Translations under genes and position numbers: made by a program
Notes under the pieces: generated by a model
Database searches by the model: none
What the model was told of the DNA's origin: nothing
Seen by the model: the letters and a program-made list of their open reading frames with translations, nothing else
Assembly: GCA_023333565.1 (NCBI GenBank)
Contig: JAJKFH010001480.1
Coordinates: forward strand, 310,001-374,000
Source of the DNA: Puffinus mauretanicus
Lineage: Eukaryota > Chordata > Aves > Procellariiformes > Procellariidae
DNA length: 64,000 bases
Direction: 5' to 3'
Shown: in pieces, positions 49,704-61,800 of the stretch
Numbering within the stretch: the stretch's first letter is position 1
Layout: the number at the start of each line of letters is the position of its first letter

Positions 49704-52235
49704 TATGGCCCTCAACAGACTGAAGTAGTTCAAAGCAGCAGCTGGAGACAGCAAAGTGACCAGATTATCTCTCATCTTCACATCTTATCCTCTTCAAATA
49801 AAGGAGAAGCACAATTTCATGGCCACACTATGTACAGCTAGGTATGGTGATAGTAATTAAGTTAGCAAAAGAAAACAGGGAAACTAAGTGATTAACCACT
49901 CTCAAAGGACAAACAGCTTTCACTGGTGAAAAAGAATGCTGGAGAACATTCCTTAGCTAATTTTTCAATACACGTATTTTTAAATTCTCAGCAGTCCTTA
50001 CCTCAAAGAAGAGGACAGCAACCATGTCATTATAATGAAAACCTAGCTTGTGCTTTGATACTAGGTAATACGTTGAATAAGTACAAAGACTGCCACCAAA
50101 TGCAGAAGAGAGTATGTTATGGAGATACTGCCAACCATTATGTTACAAATTATTTAATTTATATCGTCTAAAATAGTCTCTTAGAAGTGTGAGAAGAAAA
50201 TAGGGTTCCTTTCATTATTTCTCACTGGTTGGCCAAGTGTGATTCTCCTACCTCTTTCCCTTTCCCACCGCCAACAGCACTACACAACTCACAGACAACA
50301 GGACTGTGCATAGTCTCAGGAATGGTGTTCTTAGCTACTTTACACATGATGATCTGGTCATGTATAGCTTCAAAACACTTCGAGATTCTTTTTACTGATG
50401 GCCACCAAAAGATGAAAAGAAAAAAAATTCATATAAAGTGATGACTACATTGATTTTAAATGGTGGTAGAGTGCTTAAGATCATTTTCCCTATGGCTTAA
50501 TAAAAATCTGTTTGGAAAATGTTGTTTACATCATCTAGAATGCATTAACTTGGTCATCCTATTAGGTGATTCACCTCATCCCAACTGGTAGCTTGACTTA
50601 AAATTAGTCCTAAGAGTGAAGGGATAATTGGTTTTTTGAGGTTTGTTTTGTTTTAAACGTCAGTCTTTAAAGACAAGCACCAGGTCAAGACAACCTTTGA
50701 TGTTACATCCCATAACAATCAAATCATTTGGGTGAACCCTCCACTGGCTATCCGTTCTTTTTCACCTCATAGTACCATTAACTTTTTTCAAGAAATCACA
50801 AGGCCGATATCAAAGGTGGTCTTCAAGTATAAACATTGACTCACAAATTCATAAAAATGATAGTATCCACAAACTCAAATACAGCATTTTTGTAGCTACT
50901 AGTCTTATAGGAATGTAAACTCTGGCTTGACTTCCCATGACAAAGATTCTCTCTAAGTCTTTTTTTCAACCACAGTAATTAAAACCCTTCACCTTTCTCT
51001 TTTTTTATTGTTAATTAAAACCCTTGTAACACCCTACACACTCTTTAATCACCTCAATACTCCTAATATTCCCACCCAGTTAATTAGAAATGGAGTAAGA
51101 TTTTCCTCAGCTGCTGAGCCAAAAATATTACCCTCCTACTTGAACAACTCTGTGAATCTTTTCCTGACAATATAAAAATTAGCCTTCTAATTCTCATTTT
51201 CAATTTCTGACAAAGAACTTCTTACAATCTCAAATATCCGGCCATGTATATGTTCTCCCACCTCACTGTCTCCATTAAACAAATGACACCTGCCTTCCTA
51301 ACCCAGCCACAGACAGAACACCTTGGGCTGAGAGCTCTGAATGGAGATGATGGACAGGAGCTTTATTCCTCAGTCTTTCAGTCATATGAACTATGGCTTC
51401 ATGCAAATGTTTTCTCCTGTTTGTACCTTTCTTTCCTCTTCCATATCTTCAATAATATCCTCAGAACATGGTCAATTTTTTAATTTATTTATCCTGCCTA
51501 AGGACAATGATATACTCCTTTCAAAGCAGTTTTCAAATCTCAGTTGTAAAGTGCTATGTCAACTCTAAGTCCCCTGTTGTGAAAAAAATCCAATATTAAT
51601 GCCATGTGTTTTAATAGAACTTTCTATTCTAACAAGATTGAAATTATGGTCTTAGCTTCAGAGTGGAAAAGACTGAACACAAATTCTAACATTGTCCTTT
51701 GTTGGCTAATTCACCAAACTTCATTTAGATCAGGAGAAAATTTATTTAGCTAGTGCAAAACATTTGTTGAGAATAGGAAGAAAATTAAATAATTGATAAA
51801 CAACATTTCGCAAAGGGGTAGGATATGATGCTGAGCTTGGACCCATATTACCAAAATAATCTTTGTAACATATGGATTAAACCAATTACTGAATCAGTTT
51901 CAAGTAATGCTCCAAGTACAGCATGTATTCCAAATACTGCTGCCTATATAGAGGGTCAAAACCAAATCATTATTTATAAAGCTGGTGGTTTCTGATTTTA
52001 ATGAGAAAGGGATTTGATGTGACTAGGTGAAAAAATACTATTTTTGTGACCATATTGTTTTCTTACTATTATTGCTTACTTTCAATTCTGTATCCATGGC
52101 AAAATTTTTCACAGTTGAGATCACACACACATAGAAATACACCAAAACCAAGGCTATTCAAATAATCTAGAAACATTTTAGAAACAATGTAAGAACTGAA
52201 ACTCTAGCTCAAACACCTTTTAATGACAGTTACCC

Positions 52236-52238
<3 letters not shown>

Positions 52239-52268
<30 letters not shown>
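52239..52268. repeat. TG microsatellite, 15 units
   Basis: Uninterrupted (TG)15, likely polymorphic in length between individuals. Confidence 0.97.
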
Positions 52269-52269
<1 letters not shown>

Positions 52270-53646
52270 TACGCATATAGAAAGTAAGCACTAGCAATCA
52301 CCATTTCATCTTCTCCAAACCCAGGTATTAATATAAACCATACATAGGGTTAAAGCAATCCTGGCCAAATGTTGTTGAATATGTAATTGCACTCAGCATT
52401 CAAACTACTGTGTATTTGCCTGTGTTCCATAACTGTTCTACGAGATGCCCCCAAAATTGCTGTGTTTACCCTGAGAATGAAACCCAGTCTCTCAGAACAG
52501 TCTCCCCACATTCTGATAGCTTTATGCTAAGAATGAAGCATTGCATACATATGATACACCATTGCTATACCTTCAACTCATCTTACGCATTTTTGGGTCT
52601 CTCCTGGAGCATGAAAAAGGCCAACTCATTATTCTAACTAGTAAGCCTGACAGGGGCAGTAAGAAAATCACAAATACTAAGCCTATTCAGTTGCACTGCT
52701 TCCTGTGACCACCCGTTCTACTATATCAACTACCTGGTGACTCATAGCTAATGATACTCATGGATGAAGTTTAACACCATATTCATGCTGATAAAAGAAT
52801 TGGCCTTCTTTCGTCAGTATTGCAGAGAAGCAGAACCCCTTCCCGTGCCTCAAAATAATATTTTACAGAGATTAAGATCAGGTACCAGATTACTCCAGGC
52901 AGTTACACAGTGCTGTAAATTAAGGAAGCAGAAATACATAAAACCTAGTGCCCATTCTTTCTTATATTTGAAGCTGCATACCCAAATCCTCATGTGACTG
53001 AGTTACAAAAGGATTCCTGAGACATGGGACAGCTGGGAGAGAGGAAGGAACTGAACTCCAGAAGTAGTTCATAGATGGAGGGCAACAACGGGGTGAGCAT
53101 ATAGCTGGGTGACCTGCAATGCCAGCCTTGGGAGCCTTTCACTGCCCCTGTACCTCTCCTGGTTGCCAAAACAGTTCACACAACACAGCTCTCCACTGAC
53201 TTAGGTATTGTAGTGACTGGCTTCAACGTGACAGGCTGACTGCTGAAGCTATTTGGAATGACTCACAAGCAGCATGGATATCACAGGTACTTCCCAAACA
53301 CCAGTTACTATTCTAATAATTCTGGACTTCAAAAATGCCTTATGCTTCTTGACCTGAAAACACTAACCATAATTTTCTGACAAGAGTTAATACTAATTCA
53401 CTTCAAAGAGAAACAATCCAGACAAATAATAAACATAGGAGCAATAGAGCAATTTTTTTTTTTTTCCCCTCCTTCCTCTTGTTCCACCAAACTGAGTAAG
53501 CAAGTATTCTTCATTAGTTTATTGGGGCAAAGCTGCTTTCCATAGGGACACTACTGCTCTTTCTGATCCTTCTGATTCTTACTTGACTGTGCACCACACC
53601 CTGCAAGTCAGAACTCACATGACACATTTCTTTTAAGAAAGCCTAC

Positions 53647-53853
53647 CTCTGTAGTGGTCCCAATGTCAGCAGATGGGCTGTATGTACTCGTATCTGGTGG
53701 AGCGGTACCAACACTACTTTTAACTGGAGAGCTAGGAGGAGCAGGTCCTGTCATAGTTTCAGTATAGACAGAAGATTGATATAGAATTCCTTTCCTCTGA
53801 ATTTTGTTCCAAACTTTACTTGTGATCTCAGCCAGTTCATACAGAAGCTGCAC
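53647..53853 (-). CDS. VPS13B: VPS13B coding exon with Ser/Thr/Pro-rich linker
   Basis: Second VPS13B exon here (207 bp, 69 codons, phase 0 to phase 0). The acceptor is a long T tract ending CTTTTAG and the donor is GAG|GTAGGC. The translation begins VQLLYELAEITSKVWNKIQ, a helix-like segment that continues the previous exon's CSNPQ exactly as in human VPS13B (VQL-YELAD there). It then enters a low-complexity stretch, TGPAPPSSPVKSS followed by GTAPPDTSTYSPSADIGTTTE. That stretch is probably a disordered loop projecting from the lipid-transfer rod. GTAPPDTST and SPSADIGTTTE are also in the human protein, which makes the assignment secure. The middle (ILYQSSVYTETM) is less conserved and is where bird and human differ most. 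The intron before it is 4.8 kb and the one after it 16.8 kb. Confidence 0.95.
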
Positions 53854-56800
53854 CTAAAAGAAAAAAAAAAAAATTTTTTTAAGATGAAGCTTTCCTTAAT
53901 CAGGTGATGGAAAAATCATCAAAGCCCTCCACTGAGACTTTGAATGTAGTAGAACTGAACTTCTCACCATTTATAATGTTCTGATAAGCAACTACATTAA
54001 AATTAAAATAATTAACATCAGTTACAGTACAGCAATTTTGATAAAAATAATCTGTGCTTTGTCTAAACATATAATATGTAGCTCATAAAAACATAATCAA
54101 TAACATAGTCTTGTGAAACTTTCACTAATACCAATTTTAACAATTAAACAAAGGTAATTTTTGGTATATTTCATATGTATAGATACTGCCTCTAGAAAAA
54201 GATATAAACTTTATGAAATATTAACAATGCAAAAATTATTCATTTAAATGGTATTAAAATAATGATCCCATGCAGCACATGAAGCTGTTCTATGGTTTAG
54301 GAAGAATATCCACTATCAAACTCAATAGTCTCCTGGCATACGTCATTCCAATATTCAGAAACACACTGTTTAACTTGCATATTGTTTGACTCAGTTCTAA
54401 GATATTTACACAAGTTTTTGTAAATAAGCATTAATCACGGAATTTGTATGACAACATACTGCAATATACTGTATAAAACAAGCTCAGAGAAAACTGCAAA
54501 CAATATATAAGCAGATCCACAGCTGGATACCATACCCAACTTGCCATTATAAAAAATGGAAATTCTCATATTTATAAGAACTTTAAGCCTCAGGACACAT
54601 CTACTCTATGAAGTTGGCTTCTTATGTGGGCAGAACAGATGCAGAAAAACACTGTTGTCAATCTACATTTGATATAAAACAGTACTTGATTTTGTGCGTG
54701 AGAGTGTGTGATGAAGTTTCAAAGTATATGCTACAGTCTCTTCTTAAGAGGTGAAGTGCTGGAATTTTATAAAAACCTTAATTAATCTTAGATATTCTTT
54801 TGAAGTTTCAAGGCTTACACTGAGCAGGTCATATACTCTTTTGACAGAATTTTTCCTTAAAGGAGATAAACTTCTCAGTACATTTTTTGTCTTTATATAG
54901 AGAGCAATCTACAAACAAACAATAACTCTGGCTGTGGCAAAAAGTTCTTTTAGTTATGCTTTAAAACGTTTTGTGTCTGTAGCACTCTGATATGCACTGG
55001 TAGCCTTTAAATTACTAATTACAAATTTCTCAGTTCCTGAGTCTTTTCCATATAACACAGGAAGATCAACTAATAATGTCCATCTGATTGATTGAGTAAT
55101 ATAACATTAACTGCTGTTGACACTTTGCTGGCCAAAGAGTCTCTAGAAAATTAATAGGATACAGGCACATATTCAAATCACACATGCTTGCAACCTCCCC
55201 TCCCTCAAAATATTTTTTGGTCAAGAAACCAAAGGATAATTTAAGTTATACTTGTCTTAATGAAGCAGGGCTTTCAGAAATTTAGTTATGCTACTGTTCC
55301 TAAAGGCACAAAATAATGCAAAGAAGGAATGATGCAACTTCTGTGTTTACATACGTGCTCATACACAAGGTAAAGAGGTTTGTCATCAACTAATCCAACA
55401 CTGAAGAGTTTAAATCTTATTGGGGTTGCAACAGTCATAATCACTAAAGCTAATAATTACTTATGATATCAGGGAAATATTTAAAAATTGCTCACACTAG
55501 AATCTTTGGAGCCACTCTGAAACAGTGGCTATTTCAGACAGCAGTAGCCATCTCTCTGAACATCATCAGCAACCAGACAGCGAAGTAGCATGATCCTAAT
55601 ACTCTACCCTGATCTGAAACCAGAGACAAAACAACAAGTTCACCAAGAAAAAAAGCACACTTTGATTAGAGGGAGATGATTTTCATGGAAATATGTTAAA
55701 AGGTAGAAAATACCAAAAAGCCTTACAACAAAACCTCATTAAAACAAAAAAGAAGGTACGTGTCTATATGTAAATAAAATTTAAAAACTTCAGATAAAGA
55801 GCTGAAGATATGTCTTTGATTATTTTTAATATACTTAATTTTATTCCATTGGTTATTACTCATTAAAATGGAAGAATTTCTACTTCTCTTGTTGGTTGCA
55901 CTTTTTCAAGTGAGTAGTCCTAATATATTGAAAATCCATTTCTGATTATATTAGAAGAGCTAGTGTAAGTGTAAAGCCTCTCTCATTATAAGTATTTTTG
56001 AGCATAACAGTTAATATAGAATAATTATTTTTAGTACACTCTATTCAAAAGAAGAAAAATAGTATGACAAAAATAGGAATAACTCTGCCAGTATTTGTTA
56101 AGAAAAGTTTCACTCTCTCACGGCTTCCACTCCCTCCCCAGCAAAACCACACATAACTCAGTAAGACCCCACTGACTACTTGTGAAATCTGTAAAGTTCA
56201 ATATGTTACAGCATTTTATACTTAAAAAATAACACATTACTACAAAATTGAAAACTACAACAAAAGGCAATATCCTGGCAATTTTGCACACTGGAAGTAT
56301 CTACTGACTTTAAAGGGATACAGCCATCAGAACATAGCTTCATATTAAATCATAATAGTCAGATAGTAAAATACTTCACCTCTGCTACCATTTAACAAAT
56401 TCACTAAGTATCACCTACTTTAAGGCTGTCATCTATAGACAATATACAGCCCGTCATTCTAAGGAATCAAATTTCAGTTACTCTACTGTGAATTTATAAC
56501 TATCAAATGCTGTTTATGTAATTGTATTTTTCATCTTCTGTTCTTGAACATCTGGTTAAAGAAGACTGATAGTTTTTTTTCCCCTTTTGCATAAGTAAAG
56601 CAGAAAGGTAGATGTAAGGAGGAAAGTACAGCTCAAGAACCTTCACTGAACTCAAATAATTTGTCCACATCCTTTTGGTCATTGTAATACTTCAGTAAAT
56701 GAATAACATCACAGTGTAGAAGGACATCCTTTAAGACAACAATATTGGTCTGATATTCCACTGTACAACTTCATTTTAACATTTCACTATACTCGTAATA

Positions 56801-58642
56801 TGATTTACATGGCGTTTACAATTTAAAATTTTTAGTGCAAATATTTTCTTACAGTTTGCAAAACAAATTATTTGATCACACTTTATTAGGAAAGCTTGAA
56901 AATCTGTTTTACTTACTCCATTTTTCTTTTTAATTTGCAACTCAAATTTAGATAAGGCTTCTACTTACAACAATGCCATTCCGCTTATACATTAATACTA
57001 TTAATGTATTACATATATTAACCATGAGTAATACATTTGGAGATTAAAAAAAAAAAAAATCAGAGTTGATCAGACAATTTGCTGGAATTTCACTGAGAGT
57101 GTACCAATCAAATGTAGCAAACTACTTTGCTACATGAACATCTCAAAATATTTACCAATTCTCTGAATAGCTGCAATATCAAGATGAATTTTTACAGTTC
57201 TATGAAAACTAAATACAGAATAAGGCAGGTTTCCATAAGCTGTGAAATTATCGCATATGAATTCATTAAATGTTATGGAAATACCACAAAGTTGCAAAGT
57301 AAAGCTTTCAGAAGTCTTTAAATATAAAATGTAAAATTGTCAGCAAAATCATAATTTTGTCCTTTCTTATTTATAACACAGTGACAACCCTTTATATGTG
57401 CAAATACACCTGTCAAACAGCTTTACAAGTCTGAGTAGACCTTGTTGAGGCTGCTCAATTTTAAATTTTAGTTTGCCATGTCCAGTGTGCAATCTCACTC
57501 TATGAACCCTCTTCCTAGTGAGTGTGAGCCCATCTAATACAGAAGACAATGCCATACAGCAAATGAGTCAGAAATAACTTGGATGGAAGGCAGTGAATGG
57601 GGCAGGAGACCACACATTGAGGATAACATAAATACGTAGTTTAAAACACTTGTTTCATTCATAGAATGTGGAATGAGGCAAAGGAAAAATTGCATGAGTC
57701 TGAGAAACATATTGTAATGAGTACACACAAGGGATAACATTAAAATTACACCAGCCACCCTAGCTTTAGTATTCCCAGACTTAGGCCCTAGGTCCATAAA
57801 TCTTTACAAACGTGACGTGCTGTCGATCAGACCAAAATGATAATACTCTCTGTTCTTTCCCTTTTTTTCTATTAAATGAAGCAATAAGCAGTCCGTTTTG
57901 TCCATGATGTCCTTTGAAAAAATCTTACATATGCCTAAAACTTTAGCGCAGACAGAGCCCTACTCAGACCTCAACAGATTTGCAATTCCCAACAACAGGA
58001 CTGTTCTCTCCAGGACCACTGGAAATGTTGCAATTGTCAGGAAAGTGTTATTCAAGTTGCAGTAAAGATTACTCAAAATTCTGCATAGAAAACCTACTCT
58101 ATTTGGAACTAAAGCAAACTTGATCCAGGTCAGTAAAATACAGGGTGCACTTTCTGAAAGTCAACAGGCAACATCTTTGCCTTTTAATAAACATAAATGA
58201 GAGGGAAACTTTTGTTTACACACATTCATCTGGGGTTTTTTACCTTTAATAAAGGATACCATTGTTTGCCTAAAAAACATTTGAAGTTTGAAGAAATTTT
58301 AGTTCTATGAAAATATGGTAAAAAATTACATTAAACCACCTCAATATATGAATCCATAGTGACAGCAGAACAGCACTATAGCATTTAATGGTACATCTGC
58401 AATTCATTTCACTCCATCAGCCAAAAGATGCATTTATACTGTAGCTATTACATTTTGAGAAGAGTTTAAATTACAAAACTTGAGAGAGCTTCAAAGCAAA
58501 TCTTAATCTAAGCACCTTGATCTTGATGGCCCAGTTAAAAAAAATCAAGATAGAAGAGACCCTCTTCAACAAAATGCAGAACAATTGTACTTAAATCGAG
58601 TTATTTTTAATTTCCTTTCATAAATCAATTAAACGTACCAAC
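53854..58642 (-). other. VPS13B: VPS13B intron, 4.8 kb
   Basis: Intron between the first two exons of the window. AT-rich with scattered short A and T runs. I see no mobile element, RNA gene or extra exon. Confidence 0.9.
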
Positions 58643-58863
58643 CTGGGGGTTGGAGCATTTTATTTCAAGGGACTCAAGGTCGACATGGAGGCAGACAACA
58701 AATGAGTGTCTGGATTCTGGCCCCGAAGCAAGCAGTTTCTGTGAAGTAACAGCTAAAGTAGAAGTACAGCCCATTGGTTCCACTAAATTAAGTGTCATCT
58801 GTTGTCCAAGAAGAGTATATATACTGAAATGATGCAGACTAATAGTCCACGGAAAAGCATCAC
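58643..58863 (-). CDS. VPS13B: VPS13B coding exon, 'GDAFPWTIS...CSNPQ' segment
   Basis: First of the VPS13B exons in this window in transcription order (221 bp). VPS13B is a bridge-like lipid-transfer protein that acts at Golgi membranes; this exon lies in the long rod, at about residue 1,150 of the human protein by memory. Read on the minus strand, the exon opens after a TTTTTAATCATTAG acceptor. Its first two bases complete a Gly codon begun in an exon outside the window, and 73 codons follow. They start DAFPWTISLHHFSIYTLLG, include GCTSTLAVTSQKLLASGP and SFVVCLHVDLESLEIKC, and end CSNPQ. This is almost identical to human VPS13B. The exon ends in phase 0 at CAG|GTTGGT. That donor is weak, and a stronger-looking GTACGT lies four bases further on, but using it would break the frame into the next exon. 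The plus-strand open frame over the same bases is only the antisense shadow. Confidence 0.95.
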
Positions 58864-61800
58864 CTAATGATTAAAAAGAAGGGAAAACAGTTAAATAATT
58901 GCATAATAAAAACTAGGCTATTATTTTCTCAAAACTCAGTAAAGGCCTTATCCTAAACCCCCTTAGAAGTCAGCAAGTACAATCAACAACCATTAAGTTG
59001 ACCCCAATCTCTCACAAATATAATTCAACCATCAATTCCATTCTATACCTCGAAATCTAAGCAATAGCAATAAATTTTTTACAACTTTTAAAAAATTGAA
59101 ATCCATTGAGAATTTTAACCCCAAACTGTGAACAAACGTGTACAACATAGTCTTTAAAGAACATTCTTTTTGCTCAAACTGAGGAGTATCCTGAAACCAC
59201 TCCCCATTTATGGATGGCGGAGCATATGGATGGCGGAGGCAGTTCCTTACATTATATACTTATATGTGTTTACAGGTTGTAATACTAAAAAGGAGAATTC
59301 TCTTTCTTCCAGAAATTTACAGCTCGCATCTCAACAGAGTGGTGCCACAGAGTAAAGCCTATCCCAATGCACTGCTCAGGTAAGTGAGACCTTGATCACA
59401 GCGCAGCTCTTTCCACTGCTTCCATTTAACTTCCTAGGAACAGAATGGTGATGAATTTTGTAAAAACAAATTACTATAGACATACACTGAGCACTTCATT
59501 TGTTATGTTTAGGAGGGAGCCTACCCAGAGAAGTGCCTGGCAGCCTACCATGAATCATTATCAAGAATAATCAGTGAGGGAACTGGCAGTGACCAGCTGA
59601 ACAACAAAATGGCTGCAACTTCGGTACAATCTGTTTTCTTTAGATTATCAATAGATAGGAAAGAAAAGGAAAAGCTTCCAAAGCAGGACCACAGAGAGAA
59701 TCATTTGGGTACATCTTTAAAAGACCAACAGAAACTCTTCGTAGTGAGAGAAAACCTACGACAGCTCTACCAGCTAGAGTTGAAAGGAACTGAGAACACA
59801 GACTACAGAAATTGAATCAGAATCCCTGTGGTGGGTTTGACCTTGGCTGCCCACGAGGTGCCCACCAAGCCACTCTATCACTCCCCCTCCTCAACTAGAC
59901 AGGGGAGAGAAAATATCACGAAAGGCTTGTGGGTGGAGACAAAGACAGGGAGATCACTCAGCAATTACCATTACGGGCAAAACAGACTTGACTTGGGGAA
60001 ATTATTTTAATTTATTGCCAATTAACACCAGAATAGGATAATGAGAAATAAGAACAAATCTAAAACTACCTTCCCCCCACTCCTCCCTTCCTCCTGGGCT
60101 CAACTTCACTTCCAAATTCTCTACCTCCTCCCTCCTGAGCGGTGCAAGGGGATGGGGAATGGGGGTTGCAGTCAGTTCATCACGCGTTGTCACTGCTGCT
60201 TCTTCCTCCTCACACTCTCTCCCTCCTCCAGCGTGGAGTCCCACCCACGGGAGACAGTCCTTCACGAACTTCTCCAAAGTGGGCTCTTCCCTCGGGCTGC
60301 AGTTCTTCATGAACTGCTCCAGCATGGGTTCTTTCCATGGGGTGCATTCCTCCAGGAATGGACATGGGTCCCCTGCAGGGTCACAGGTTCTGCCAGAAAA
60401 CCTGCTCCAGCCTGGGCTCCTCTCCACAGAGTCACAGGTCCTGCCAGGAGCCTGATGCAGCGCTGGCTCTCCACAGGGTCACAGCCTCCTTCAGGACTCA
60501 TCCACCTGTTCTGGTGTGGTGGGGTCCTCCATGAGCTGCAGGGTGTACATCTGCTCCACCATGGACCTCCGTGGACTGCAGAGGGACAACCTGTGTCACC
60601 ATGGTCTTCACCACAGTCTGCAGGGGAACCTCTGCTCTGGCGCCTGGAGCACCTTCTCCCCCTCCTTCTTCACTGACCTTGGTATCTGCATAGTTGTTTC
60701 TCTCACATATTCTCACTCCTCTCTCCCAGCTGCTGTTGTGCAGCAGTTTTTTCCCTCTTCTTAGATATGTTATCACAGAGGCGCTACCAACATCGCTGAT
60801 TGACTCAGCCTTGGCTAGCAGCAGGTCCGTCTTGAAGCCAGCTGGAACTGGCTCTGTTGGACATGGGGGAAGCTTCTGGCACCTTCTCACAGAAGCCACC
60901 CCTGCAGTCCTCCCCGCTACCAAAACCTTACCACGTAAACCCAATACAATCCCACATATGATAACTGGGTTCTGGAGAAAGAATTTAGGCTCTGCGAGAG
61001 ACACTGAACCAAAACCCAAAGAAAGCTCAACAGAAGTGAGGAGAATGAGACAGTGAAAGATTACATGGGTAATGCTCATTTTACCTGAAACAGATACGGT
61101 TTTTTGCTCTTTAGAAGTACAAGAGCATAAAAATTATTTCAGGTTTTTTTTTTCCCCTCTAAAGAAAGTCATCATCATTCCATTTATCAGATTTTCTGCT
61201 TAGGGGCCTTTTTGTCCCCATTTGAATGATGGAGAGTATGTGCCCAGCATGTGAATTTTCAATCCACCACGAGAAACTGCCTGCCCCAATTCAAAGTAAC
61301 ACAAAAGTGGCTGGATGCAGTCTCAGATCCAAACACAGCAAGCTGGTGAGCATTCACAAACCTTCACCTGAACTGAAACAGTCTTCATCTTTGTACAGAG
61401 CACATTCATTTGGAGGAAGAGAAGGAGAAAAGTTCTCCTTCCTATATCAAAATTCAGAAGATTATTTGGTATGAGGTTTTTTTTTTCAAAATTTGAGCCT
61501 GGAGTCATGGGTAAGAAGACTCCAAATTAATCTAATACCCCAGAAGCATGGGAGCCAGTCTTGAGAATCAGAATAGAAGATGGCAGACAAATACAAATGT
61601 ATACTCGGATGGGCCCTTGGAGTCTCACAAGGCAATACCTGTGTATTTAAACAATATATGGAGGGTGTGTTTGCTGCCTGGTGTGGCCTATGGTCAACAC
61701 TGTCCTGCTGAGAAATCACATCACTAAGAAATAGGACAAATTAAGTGATAACTGTGATTATTTAGAAGAAACGTTAGAAAAGTTTTGAAACTAAAATAAA

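Larger units (their letters stand above)
36802..53646 (-). other. VPS13B: VPS13B intron, 16.8 kb
   Basis: Largest complete intron in the window. It contains the 2.4 kb CR1 (47310-49703), a run of 24 T (42872-42895) and a TG microsatellite (52239-52268). A slightly GC-richer patch at about 41500-42700 has open frames of 80-120 codons on both strands that resemble nothing I know. No further exon or RNA gene is visible. Confidence 0.88.

Noticed and set aside
58650..58832. 60-codon plus-strand open frame
   Set aside because: It is the antisense of the VPS13B exon at 58643-58863.
60002..61079. Open frames of 141 and 193 codons on the minus strand and 211 on the plus strand
   Set aside because: They lie within or run just past the solo LTR. 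They come from its GC-rich repeated units, and LTRs of this type do not encode proteins.
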